Part shown: piece after piece, positions 52,386 to 60,660 of the stretch
How positions within the stretch are numbered: the first letter of the stretch is position 1
How the letters are laid out: every line of letters begins with the position of its first letter
Source of the DNA: JBCDCY01 sp039180875
GTDB lineage: Bacteria > Pseudomonadota > Alphaproteobacteria > Rhodobacterales > Rhodobacteraceae
Direction: 5' to 3'
DNA: 64,000 nt
NCBI GenBank assembly: GCA_039180875.1
Contig: JBCDCY010000004.1
Coordinates: forward strand, 186,001 to 250,000
The notes under the pieces: generated by a model
Seen by the model: the letters and a program-made list of their open reading frames with translations, nothing else
Databases searched by the model: none
What the model was told of the DNA's origin: nothing
Program-made: the position numbers and the translations under genes

Positions 52386-53849
52386 CTACACCTCGCGGAG
52401 TGCCGCGCAGGCGATCTTGGCGCGCTTGCCCCGCAACGTCGCCGGTGGCAGCGCCTCGAACCGCTCGGCGAGCGGCCGCACCTGGGGCCGGGCCGCCACC
52501 GCCGCCTCGAGTGCCGCTTCGCTCGCCACCACCCAGGCGCTGTGGGTGCGGGTCGAGGCCTCGAGCCGGCTCGCCGTGTTGACCGCATCGCCGATCAGCG
52601 CGAGCTCGAGGCAGCGCTCATCGCCGATATTGCCGAGCACCACCGTCCCGGTATGCACGCCCACGCCCACCTTGACCGGGTCGAGGCCGGCCGCCACGCG
52701 CTCCTCCGACCAGTCCTGGATCCGCCGGGCGATGCCGACGGCGCATTCCAGGGCATCGGCCGCCGCGTCGGGACGGCCGTGCAGGGCGCCGAAACTCGCC
52801 ATCACCTCGTCGCCGATGAACTTGTTCAGCGTGCCGCGGTGGTTGAAAACCTCCGCCGTCGCCCGGCGATGGAACTCCCGCAGGAAGGCGATGGTCTCCT
52901 CCGGCGTCATGCGCTCGGCATGGCCGGTGAAGCCGACGATGTCGGCGAACAGGATCGCGGCGTTGCGCCGCGACATGGCCGACAGACCCTCCGGCGCCTG
53001 GGCCAACTCCTCCGCCACATCCGGCGAGAAGTAGCGGGCAAGCTTGGTGCGTTCCCGCGCCGTCTCGATCTGGCGGAGCGCGATGCGCCGGTCGCGCAGC
53101 ACCGCGGCCGCCATCACCCCGCCGGCGATCAGGAGGAGCAACGCCTCCTGCCCCGTGGCGATGGTCGAGACGTAGTTGCGGTCGAGCAGGACGGCGAACA
53201 ACTCCTCCCGCGGCAGGGCGGCAAGCGTGCCGACCCCTTCGGTGAAGCTGCCTGGCTGCAGCAGGATCCAGAGCACCCCGCCGATCCAGGCCGCCGCCGC
53301 GGCCACTCCGGCCCAAAGCGCCAGCGCCGGCGAGTAGGTGAGCGCCGTGAAGGCGAGGAACACGAACAGAAAGCCCACATTGCCGAGGCGGAGCTGCATC
53401 GCCGCCGGCCAGCTGTCCCCCACGCCCGGTGCGGGCACCACCAGGGCAACGGTGATCAACGCCATGTCGACGGCGACGATCACCACCCGGGCAGGCGTCA
53501 CCCAGCGCCTGCCGGCCGCACGGCGCGAGGTCGTCAGGTAGTAGGCGCAGCCGGTCAGCCCGAGCAGGGCCAACATGCCGAGATAGTAGGCGAGCGTGAT
53601 GCCGGAGGTGCGCAGCACGATGGCCACGGCCAGCAGCGCAATGCCGACCAGGCGCACCCGCAGTGCCAGCAGCGCGCTGGCATACTCCGCCCGGCGAAAC
53701 GCGATCTCCGCCGCGCGCACCTCGGCGACCTCTGGCGCTTCCACGTTCCTTCGCGTCCTTTCCCAGCGGTGCCAATGCGTTGCCGGATATCCCAGCAAAG
53801 ACCGCAGCAGCCCCGCGCGACTCGCGCTGTTTGGAGGTAACTCCAACAT
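52386..53849 (-). CDS. Membrane adenylate/guanylate cyclase domain protein
   Basis: 487 residues: soluble N-terminus, about six membrane helices (roughly 60-245), a linker of the HAMP-like or coiled type (RRIALRQIETARERTKLARYFSPDVAEEL), and a class III cyclase domain with AILFADIVGFTGHAERMTPEE (metal Asp), FIGDEVMASFGA (second metal Asp) and GDAVNTASRLEA (transition-state Asn/Arg region). Makes cAMP or cGMP in the cytoplasm. The ATG at 53849 is chosen; TTG at 53864 is possible. A near-palindrome lies upstream. Confidence 0.9.
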   Translation of the reverse strand: MLELPPNSASRAGLLRSLLGYPATHWHRWERTRRNVEAPEVAEVRAAEIAFRRAEYASALLALRVRLVGIALLAVAIVLRTSGITLAYYLGMLALLGLTGCAYYLTTSRRAAGRRWVTPARVVIVAVDMALITVALVVPAPGVGDSWPAAMQLRLGNVGFLFVFLAFTALTYSPALALWAGVAAAAAWIGGVLWILLQPGSFTEGVGTLAALPREELFAVLLDRNYVSTIATGQEALLLLIAGGVMAAAVLRDRRIALRQIETARERTKLARYFSPDVAEELAQAPEGLSAMSRRNAAILFADIVGFTGHAERMTPEETIAFLREFHRRATAEVFNHRGTLNKFIGDEVMASFGALHGRPDAAADALECAVGIARRIQDWSEERVAAGLDPVKVGVGVHTGTVVLGNIGDERCLELALIGDAVNTASRLEASTRTHSAWVVASEAALEAAVAARPQVRPLAERFEALPPATLRGKRAKIACAALREV

Positions 53850-53912
53850 AGTGTCTGTGACCAATAGAGGGGTTTAGACCAGCCTCGCTACGCCCGGCCC
53901 GTCGGGCAAGCA

Positions 53913-53926
53913 GTGGCAATTGTCAC
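53913..53926. promoter_or_regulatory. 14-bp near-palindrome upstream of the cyclase gene
   Basis: GTGGCAATTGTCAC is symmetric except for one base pair and lies 64 bases before the cyclase start, in an AT-richer patch. Resembles a dimeric repressor site. Confidence 0.35.
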
Positions 53927-53981
53927 ATTATTGCAGAAATGCGAGCACCTGTGGCAAGACCGTCGCGCTGCGCGGTACCGG

Positions 53982-54734
53982 TCACTGCCGCTCGTCCGCC
54001 CCCATCCGCCGCTCCAGCCAGCGCACACCTTGGCTGATCACCAGCACCAGGACCAGATATTCCAGGATCAGCACGGAATAGATTTCGAGGGGGCGGTATT
54101 CGCCGCTGTTGAGGTCATTGGCCCGGCGCATCAGCTCCTCCAGCCCGATGACCGAGATGAAGGCCGACATCTTGAGGATGTAGATGAATTGGTTGGCGAG
54201 CGGCGGCAGCACCCGACGGATCGCCTGGGGCAGCACCACATAACGCATCGTCTGGGTGTAGCTGAGGCCGACGGTCCGAGCCGCCTCGGTCTGGCCCCGG
54301 GGAATCGACTGGATGCCGGCGCGGTAGACCTCTGCCGTGAAGGCACTGTCGGAGAGCGCGAGCGTGATCACACCGGCCCAGAACGGGTCGAGCGGAATGC
54401 TGAGCCCCATGGATCTCAGCACGATCGGCAGGCCGTAATAGACCCAGAACAGCATGGGCAACAGCGGGATCGCCCGGATGAACTCGACATAGACCCGGTT
54501 GACCATCCGCGCCTGGCGGTTGCTCGAGAGCCCCGGCAGCGCCACCACCAGGCCGAGGATGATCGAGATCGCGGCCGCCGTCACCGAGACCACGATGGTG
54601 TTGGCAAAGCCCCCGAGCATGAAGCGAAGGTTGGTGAGCCCCCCCGGCGTCGTCGGATCGACCACGTACCAGCCGAAATTTGCCCCGCAGCCGGCGAGCA
54701 GCAGGCAAAGGGACAGGGCCGCGACGGCGCGCAT
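53982..54734 (-). CDS. Amino-acid ABC transporter permease
   Basis: 250 residues, HisM/GlnP type: FANTIVVSVTAAAISIILGL, EFIRAIPLLPMLFWVYYGLP, and the EAA loop SIPRGQTEAARTVGLSYTQTMRYVVLPQAIRR. Its N-terminus reads like a lipoprotein signal (LCLLLAGCGAN) before the first conserved helix. It shares one base with the ATPase stop (TGATG). With the divergent binding protein at 55590 it forms a polar amino-acid importer. Confidence 0.9.
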   Translation of the reverse strand: MRAVAALSLCLLLAGCGANFGWYVVDPTTPGGLTNLRFMLGGFANTIVVSVTAAAISIILGLVVALPGLSSNRQARMVNRVYVEFIRAIPLLPMLFWVYYGLPIVLRSMGLSIPLDPFWAGVITLALSDSAFTAEVYRAGIQSIPRGQTEAARTVGLSYTQTMRYVVLPQAIRRVLPPLANQFIYILKMSAFISVIGLEELMRRANDLNSGEYRPLEIYSVLILEYLVLVLVISQGVRWLERRMGADERQ

Positions 54735-55459
54735 CAATGGCTCAGGATCCGCTTGAGGAAGTCGCGCGCCCGGGCCGATCGGGGGTTGGCGAAGAAGTCG
54801 GCCGGCGCGGCCACCTCCACGATCTCACCCGCATCCATGAAGACGATGCGGTCGGCGACCCGGCGGGCAAAGCCCATCTCATGGGTCACGACGACCATGG
54901 TCATGCCGTCCTCGGCCAGCTCCACCATGACGTCGAGCACCTCCGAGATCATCTCCGGATCGAGCGCCGAGGTCGGCTCGTCGAACAGCATGATCTCGGG
55001 CTCCATGGCGAGCGCCCGGGCGATGGCCACCCGCTGCTGCTGCCCGCCGGAGAGCTGGCTCGGCCGCTTGGCCGCCTGCTCCGGGATCCGCACCCGGGCG
55101 AGCAGCGCCATCGCCCGTTCCTCCGCCGCCGCGCGCTCCAGCCCCCGCGCCTTCATCGGGCCGAGGGTCAGGTTCTCCAGCACCGAGAGATGGGGGAAGA
55201 GGTTGAACTGCTGGAAGACCATGGCGATGCGCCCGCGCAGGTCCGGGTCGGCCACATCGCGGCCGCCCACCCGGATGGTGCCGGCGTCGTGGGGCTCGAG
55301 CTGGTTGACCAGCCGCACCAGGGTCGACTTGCCGGAGCCCGAGGGGCCGCAGACCACCACCCGCTCCCCCGGCGCGACCGAGAAACTGATGTCCTTCAGT
55401 GCCTGAAAGTCGCCGAAGAACTTGGCGACGCCCTGCATCTCGATTGCGGCCTCGGGCAC
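54734..55459 (-). CDS. Amino-acid ABC transporter ATP-binding protein
   Basis: 241 residues: Walker A CGPSGSGKSTLVRLVN, Q-loop MVFQQFNLFPHLSVLENL, signature QLSGGQQQRVAIARAL, Walker B IMLFDEPTSALDPEM, H-loop VVTHEMGFARRVADR. GlnQ/HisP type. GTG start at 55459, divergent from the binding-protein gene over 130 bases. Confidence 0.94.
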   Translation of the reverse strand: MPEAAIEMQGVAKFFGDFQALKDISFSVAPGERVVVCGPSGSGKSTLVRLVNQLEPHDAGTIRVGGRDVADPDLRGRIAMVFQQFNLFPHLSVLENLTLGPMKARGLERAAAEERAMALLARVRIPEQAAKRPSQLSGGQQQRVAIARALAMEPEIMLFDEPTSALDPEMISEVLDVMVELAEDGMTMVVVTHEMGFARRVADRIVFMDAGEIVEVAAPADFFANPRSARARDFLKRILSH

Positions 55460-55530
55460 GCCTCTACCTCTCGCGACGCGGAAACGCGCCCTCCGTCCTC
55501 GTGCATAGCCCGAGCCGACCCGCTAGGGTA

Positions 55531-55572
55531 GGGCGCACGTAACACACTGAGGGGCGCACCGATGGATGCGCC
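55531..55572. promoter_or_regulatory. Operator-like repeats between divergent transporter genes
   Basis: GGGCGCAC occurs at 55531-55538 and 55552-55559, 21 bases apart (two helix turns). The second copy also pairs with TGCGCC at 55567-55572 (arm GGCGCA 55553-55558). A likely shared control site for the amino-acid transporter genes on both sides. Confidence 0.35.
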
Positions 55573-55589
55573 GTAGGGAGTGAGAGAAG

Positions 55590-56357
55590 ATGAAGGCACT
55601 TCGCACGTTCGGCCTCGCGGCCGCGCTGTCGGCCATGGCCACCGTGCCGGCGCTGGCCCAGTCGGCGCTGAACGAGATCCTCGACAGCGGCGTCCTCAAG
55701 GTGGGCACCACCGGGGACTGGAACCCGATGTCGCTCCGCGATCCGGCCTCGGGCGGCTATAAGGGCTTCGATGTCGACGTGATGTCGGCGCTGGCCGCGG
55801 ACCTGGGCGTGGAGCTCGAGTTCGTACCGACCACCTGGGGCACCCTGGTGAACGGCATCCAGGCCGGCCAGTACCACGCCACCGGTTCGGCCTCGATCAG
55901 CCCAAGCCGGGCCAAGGTCGCGGGTTTCTCCGCAAGCTATATCTCGGTGGAGATCTTCCCCTTCACCTCGGAGGAAAATGCCGGCCGCTTCGACAGTTGG
56001 GAGGCGATCAACCAGCCTGACGTGACCGTGGCCACCACCCTCGGCACCACCTTCGAGGCCTACACCCGGGAGTGGTTCCCCAACGCCGAGATCATCGTCG
56101 TCGAGGCCCCGGCGCGGGGCTATCAGGAGGTTTTTGCCGGCCGAGCCGACGTCTTCGTCACCTCCAATATCGAAGGCTCGACGCTGACCGAGCAGTTCCC
56201 CATCGCCAAGGTCGACGTGGAACCCCGGGCACCCTCGCCCATCGCCATGCTGCTGCCCCAGGGCGACCAGGTCTGGATCAACTATGTGAACCACTGGATC
56301 ACGGTGAAACAGATGGGTGGCTTTTTCGACGAGACCCGCTCGAAATGGGGGCTTTAG
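55590..56357 (+). CDS. Amino-acid ABC transporter substrate-binding protein
   Basis: 255 residues of the SBP_bac_3 family: signal peptide MKALRTFGLAAALSAMATVPALAQ, then SGVLKVGTTGDWNPMSLRD, GFDVDVMSALAADLGVELEF, and DVFVTSNIEGSTLTEQF. The usual Arg that binds the alpha-carboxyl (SITPERAK type) appears as SISPSRAKVAGFS. Similar to cyclohexadienyl dehydratase-like/amino-acid binding proteins. A purine-rich GGGAG precedes the ATG. Partner of the divergent ATPase and permease. Confidence 0.9.
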   Translation: MKALRTFGLAAALSAMATVPALAQSALNEILDSGVLKVGTTGDWNPMSLRDPASGGYKGFDVDVMSALAADLGVELEFVPTTWGTLVNGIQAGQYHATGSASISPSRAKVAGFSASYISVEIFPFTSEENAGRFDSWEAINQPDVTVATTLGTTFEAYTREWFPNAEIIVVEAPARGYQEVFAGRADVFVTSNIEGSTLTEQFPIAKVDVEPRAPSPIAMLLPQGDQVWINYVNHWITVKQMGGFFDETRSKWGL

Positions 56358-56386
56358 CCGTTTCGACCGGCGACCCCGGGCGCCGT

Positions 56387-56441
56387 CCCCGCACAGCGGG
56401 GCGGGCGCTGCAAAGATGCGAGCGGCCCCCCGGGGCCGCTC
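56387..56441. terminator. Two hairpins between convergent genes
   Basis: CCCCGC/GCGGGG (56387-56392, 56396-56401) and GAGCGGCCCC/GGGGCCGCTC (56420-56429, 56432-56441, two-base loop) fill the 89-base gap between the binding-protein and tamB stops. Symmetric, so possibly terminating both ways; no T-run. Confidence 0.5.
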
Positions 56442-56446
56442 ACAGC

Positions 56447-59400
56447 TTAGAAATCCAAGCGCCAGCGCAGGCCGAGATTTGAGCCGGCGTCCTGGCCGAC
56501 CTCGCTCTCGACCGTGAAGCGGCCGGCGCTCTCGCTCTCGAACACCTCGATCTCCACCTCGACGCTCGGCGCCCCGCCGTCGATCGGTTGGTTGACGCCG
56601 ACGAAGACGTTCTCCGTCACGTTCCGCCCGGCCGACAGCGTCGCGCTGCCCTCTTCGGTGGTGTCGATGCCCAGGGTGTCGATGCCAAGGGTGTCGCGCA
56701 CCGTGCCGAACGCCCCACCGCCCCCGCCGTCGAGCAAGGTGGCGAGGCCCACGGCCAGCTGCGCCGCCTCCGCTGGGCTGAGCGACTGCTGCGAGCGGCC
56801 GAACAGCACCCGGGGCAGCACCTCCGCCTCCGGCAGGGTGGGAGTGGAGACGAAGCTGATCTCCGGCGACGAAGCGAAACCGTCGACGGCGATGCCGCCG
56901 GTCACCCCCTCGTTCTCACGCAAGAGCCGGATGTCCAAGCGCGGGTCGATCTGGCCGCCGCCGCCGAACAGGATCCGTCCCGGCGCCAGGTCGAAACCCC
57001 GGCCGACCAGGCTGAGCGTGCCGCGCACGGCTTCGATCGCGCCGGTGATGCGCGGATCCGCCGCCGTGCCCCAGATCGCCAGATCGAGGCCCCATTCGCT
57101 GTCGAGGCCGCGGCCCCGCACGAACAGGTTCCCCGGCGCGGTGATGTTGAGGGCGAGGGTGATGGCCTCCCCCGCCGCATCGCCCTCCGCCGGCGGCTCC
57201 TCGCCCCGGAAGATCACCGGGCCGATATCGGCGACCGACGGGGGCACGGCGTTCACCAGCCGCACCTCGGCCCGGTCGATGCGCACAGTGCCGGCCACTG
57301 TCGGGCCGGTGAGCGGCCCGGTGGCGGCGATGTCGGCGGTGATCTCGGCCGTCACGTCGTCGCGGCGCACCAGCACGGCGTTCTGGGTCTGGATGCGGGC
57401 ATCGACCTCCGTCCCGGCCAGCGAGACGCGCCCGGTGATCTCTGCCGCCGCCCCGTCGGTGGCGCTCAGATCCACGTCGAGCGCGCCGTCCCCGTCGATC
57501 CGCGTGGTCGCCGCCAGATCCTGCAGGATCGTCCCGGTCTCCAGGTTCTGATAGCTGCCGTTGGAGAGATCGGCGCGGCCGCTGATCCGCGGCGCGTCGA
57601 GCCGCCCGGCGACGGCCAGATCGACGTTCACGTCGCCGGCCAGCAGATGATCGGGCACCGGCACGAAGGGCCAGATGGCGCCGAGATCGCCCTGCCATTC
57701 CACGCTGCCGTCGATGGCGGCGCCGGCCGGCACGCTCGGCGGCAGGCCCGGCGCGAGCGGCAGGGCGAAGGCGGCGCGCACCGGCTCACCGAAATTGCCC
57801 TGCGCCTCTGCCGTCAGGCCCAGGCGCTGGCCGTCCCAACGCCCGGCCACGTCGAGCGCCAGGGCGCCGAGGCTCGCGTCCACGTCCATCACCCGAAGCT
57901 CGCGCCCCGTGAGATCGACGGTGGCGCCGGCGCTTCCCGGCCGGGTGTCGAACCGGGCGTCGGCCTGCAACCGGCCGGAGGCGAGCGGCAGGCTCGCCCG
58001 GCGTCGCAGCAGCGCCGGCTCGTCAAGCACCAGGGCCGCGGTGCCGGAAAGGCCGCTGTCATGCACCGTCAGATCCCCGGTCATCCGACCCCCGGGCAGG
58101 GCGAGGGCGAGGTCGCGCACCACCGTCTCCGCCCCAGTCTCGACCACCAAGGGCTGGGTCAGGCGAAAGCGATCCTCGCCGATCTGACCGCCGAGCGATG
58201 CCACGGTGATCGCGCCGGCCGCAGGGTCCGCCACGTCCGCTGTCGCCTCCATGGCGAGGCTGAGCGGATCGCCCAACGCTTCGCCCGACAGCGACAGAGC
58301 CGCGACCAGGGCGGAGAGCGGGCCGTCGAGGTCCAGCGCCACGCCGTCGAGCCGCGCGGCGCCGAGCGCGATGTCGCCCGCCTCCAGCCCAAGGGCGAGG
58401 GCCGGTGCGGGGCTGAGCGCCGCATCGACATGGCCGGCGAGCGAGGCGCTGCCGAGGCTGACCGTCCCCTGCCGGGCGTTCGCGGCCCGCACGTCCACGT
58501 CGAGCCGCGCGGCCTCGCCTACGCCGCTTAAGGCCACATCGCCGTCGAGGGCGGCGAGCGTCGCGCCGAAGGCGGCGACATCGTCGACGTCCAGCGTCGC
58601 CTCGCCGCCCGGGGCGCCCAGCAGGTCGGTCAGCCGTGCCTCGACCCGGCCGCCGCCAAGCGCCATGTCCATCATCGCCACCTCGGCGATCGTCAGGTCG
58701 AAGAGGGCGTTCTGCGCCCCCTCGTCCACCGACAGCACTGCGCGCCCGGCGATCCGGCCGGCCATACCCGCGGGCTCCACCCCCATCTCGAAAGCCTCCA
58801 GCGCCGGGGCGAGGGAGGCCATGTCGGGGATGTCGAGGTTCACGGTGCCGACGACCTGGGGCTGCTCGAGCTCGATTGTGGCGTCCCCGGCGATCGCGGT
58901 GCCGAGCAATGCGGCCTCGAATCCGCTCAGATCCAGGATTTGGTCGCGCAGCCGGAACGCCCCTGCCAATGATCCGGGGCCGAGGGGAGAGCCGCTGGCG
59001 CTGCCGTCGATCCGGCCGGAGATCTCCGGGCCCTGCAGCGCGATCTCATGGCGCAGCACGACCTCGCCGTAGTCGACGCCGTTCACCTGGGCCTCCAGCA
59101 ACGAAAGATCGCCGTCGAGCTGCGCATCCGCCGCCGTGCCGGAGACGGCACCTTCGGCCCGGAAGCGCCCGGCGGCCTCCGCCTGATAGGCCGCGGCGAT
59201 GGGCGCCAGATCCGGCGCCTCGATCGTGTAGCTGAGCGACACCGGCCCGTCGGCCAGCGATGCCTCGCCCGAGGCGCCGACGGTGAGCAGGGGGGAGGCG
59301 AGGGCCAGGGTCTCCAGCACCGCCCGCTCCCCCTCCAGCACCGCATCGAGGGTCAGCTCAGCCTGGCCGACCGCCGGGGGCGGCAGTTGGTCGAGGCGAA

Positions 59401-60658
59401 GGCCATCGGCGAGGCCCGAGCCGTCGATCTCGATCCGCGCGCCCGCGACCCGTACCGCCGCGTCGAGGGAGGCGGAGGCGACGTCCACCGGCGCGGTCTG
59501 CAGACCGGCCAGATCGAAGCGGCCGCTGGCCGACAGATCGTCCGGCACGCCGCTCACCTGGCCCGCGAAACCGATGCGCTCGAACGCCAGGCCGTCGACG
59601 ATGGCGGCCAGCGCTCCGCCGGCCTCGAGCTCCAGTGCCAGGTCGCTCTCGAAGGTGCCGCGCACCACCGAGCCGCGGCCGGAGACGGAGAGGTCGGGGG
59701 CCTCGAGCCGCCCCTCCTCCACCACGATCACGCCCGCGTCCTCCTGCAGGCGCACATCGAGGGTGGCGCGCTCGCCAAGCAACGCCGTGATCTGGGGGTC
59801 GAGGCGGGGGCCGGGGGTGATCGCCAGGCCGGCATCGACCATCAGCGGCGGATCAGTGGCGATGGTCGCTTGGCCCTCGGCGGCGAAGACCTCGTCGGTC
59901 GCCGCATCGAAGCTGACGGACCAGTCGCTGAGCGGCCCCTCGGCGCGGAGCAGCACACGGCTCGCGCTTTCGTTCGGCAGTCCGGCGAGCTCCGCCACCA
60001 GGCCGCCCGCGCCCTCCTCCGCATCGACCAGCAGGGCGAGGGTGTCGGCGGCGAAGTCCCGCGCCGCCTCGACCCGGATCCGGCCGGGGATGGCGTCGGT
60101 GCGGTCGAGGGCGAGGGTCACCTGCTGGTTGTCGTCCTCATCCTGGGCCGAGCCCGTGGCATCGAAGTTGAGCGCCTGCTCAGCGATCACCCCGGGCGCG
60201 ACTGCCACGCGGAGGAGCGCCATCTCCTCGATCCGCACCGGCACGGGGGAGCGGGGCCAGTCGAAGGGGTCGCCGTCATCCTCGGCGAAGGCGCTGTCCT
60301 CTTTCAGCTCGACATCGACGCCGGCCGGATCGGGCTGGCGCAGCACCTCCACCCCCTCGGCCGCGAGGCGGGTGATCTCGAGCTCTCCGCGCAGGATCCG
60401 GCTGGCGTTCCAGCGGAGCGAGATGCGCTCCACCCGCAGCCAGACGCCGCTGCCGTCGGCCACCGCCACCCCGACGATGTCGGTGACGCCGTCCGTCGGC
60501 TCCTCCACCCCCTCGGCGGTGATCTCGAGCTCCCCCGGCACGCTGATCTGGTCGAGCATGAACTGCACCAGCGAGTTCTTCAGGTCGAGGAACTGCGCAG
60601 CCACCGGGATCGGCGCCAGAAGCGCCAGGCAGATAAGGAGGGGGAGAAGCCGGCGCAC
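56447..60658 (-). CDS. tamB: Translocation and assembly module protein TamB
   Basis: 1403 residues: an N-terminal signal-anchor (LLPLLICLALLAPIPVAAQ), a very long run of beta-strand repeats rich in Gly/Ala/Asp, and the conserved C-terminal DUF490 domain (GFDLAPGRILFGGGGQIDPRLDI, FASSPEISFVSTPTLPEAEVLPRVLFGRS in parts, ending LRWRLDF). TamB spans the periplasm and works with TamA in outer-membrane protein insertion and lipid transport. GTG start at 60658, 2 bases after the tamA stop. Confidence 0.93.
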   Translation of the reverse strand: MRRLLPLLICLALLAPIPVAAQFLDLKNSLVQFMLDQISVPGELEITAEGVEEPTDGVTDIVGVAVADGSGVWLRVERISLRWNASRILRGELEITRLAAEGVEVLRQPDPAGVDVELKEDSAFAEDDGDPFDWPRSPVPVRIEEMALLRVAVAPGVIAEQALNFDATGSAQDEDDNQQVTLALDRTDAIPGRIRVEAARDFAADTLALLVDAEEGAGGLVAELAGLPNESASRVLLRAEGPLSDWSVSFDAATDEVFAAEGQATIATDPPLMVDAGLAITPGPRLDPQITALLGERATLDVRLQEDAGVIVVEEGRLEAPDLSVSGRGSVVRGTFESDLALELEAGGALAAIVDGLAFERIGFAGQVSGVPDDLSASGRFDLAGLQTAPVDVASASLDAAVRVAGARIEIDGSGLADGLRLDQLPPPAVGQAELTLDAVLEGERAVLETLALASPLLTVGASGEASLADGPVSLSYTIEAPDLAPIAAAYQAEAAGRFRAEGAVSGTAADAQLDGDLSLLEAQVNGVDYGEVVLRHEIALQGPEISGRIDGSASGSPLGPGSLAGAFRLRDQILDLSGFEAALLGTAIAGDATIELEQPQVVGTVNLDIPDMASLAPALEAFEMGVEPAGMAGRIAGRAVLSVDEGAQNALFDLTIAEVAMMDMALGGGRVEARLTDLLGAPGGEATLDVDDVAAFGATLAALDGDVALSGVGEAARLDVDVRAANARQGTVSLGSASLAGHVDAALSPAPALALGLEAGDIALGAARLDGVALDLDGPLSALVAALSLSGEALGDPLSLAMEATADVADPAAGAITVASLGGQIGEDRFRLTQPLVVETGAETVVRDLALALPGGRMTGDLTVHDSGLSGTAALVLDEPALLRRRASLPLASGRLQADARFDTRPGSAGATVDLTGRELRVMDVDASLGALALDVAGRWDGQRLGLTAEAQGNFGEPVRAAFALPLAPGLPPSVPAGAAIDGSVEWQGDLGAIWPFVPVPDHLLAGDVNVDLAVAGRLDAPRISGRADLSNGSYQNLETGTILQDLAATTRIDGDGALDVDLSATDGAAAEITGRVSLAGTEVDARIQTQNAVLVRRDDVTAEITADIAATGPLTGPTVAGTVRIDRAEVRLVNAVPPSVADIGPVIFRGEEPPAEGDAAGEAITLALNITAPGNLFVRGRGLDSEWGLDLAIWGTAADPRITGAIEAVRGTLSLVGRGFDLAPGRILFGGGGQIDPRLDIRLLRENEGVTGGIAVDGFASSPEISFVSTPTLPEAEVLPRVLFGRSQQSLSPAEAAQLAVGLATLLDGGGGGAFGTVRDTLGIDTLGIDTTEEGSATLSAGRNVTENVFVGVNQPIDGGAPSVEVEIEVFESESAGRFTVESEVGQDAGSNLGLRWRLDF

Positions 60659-60660
60659 CG

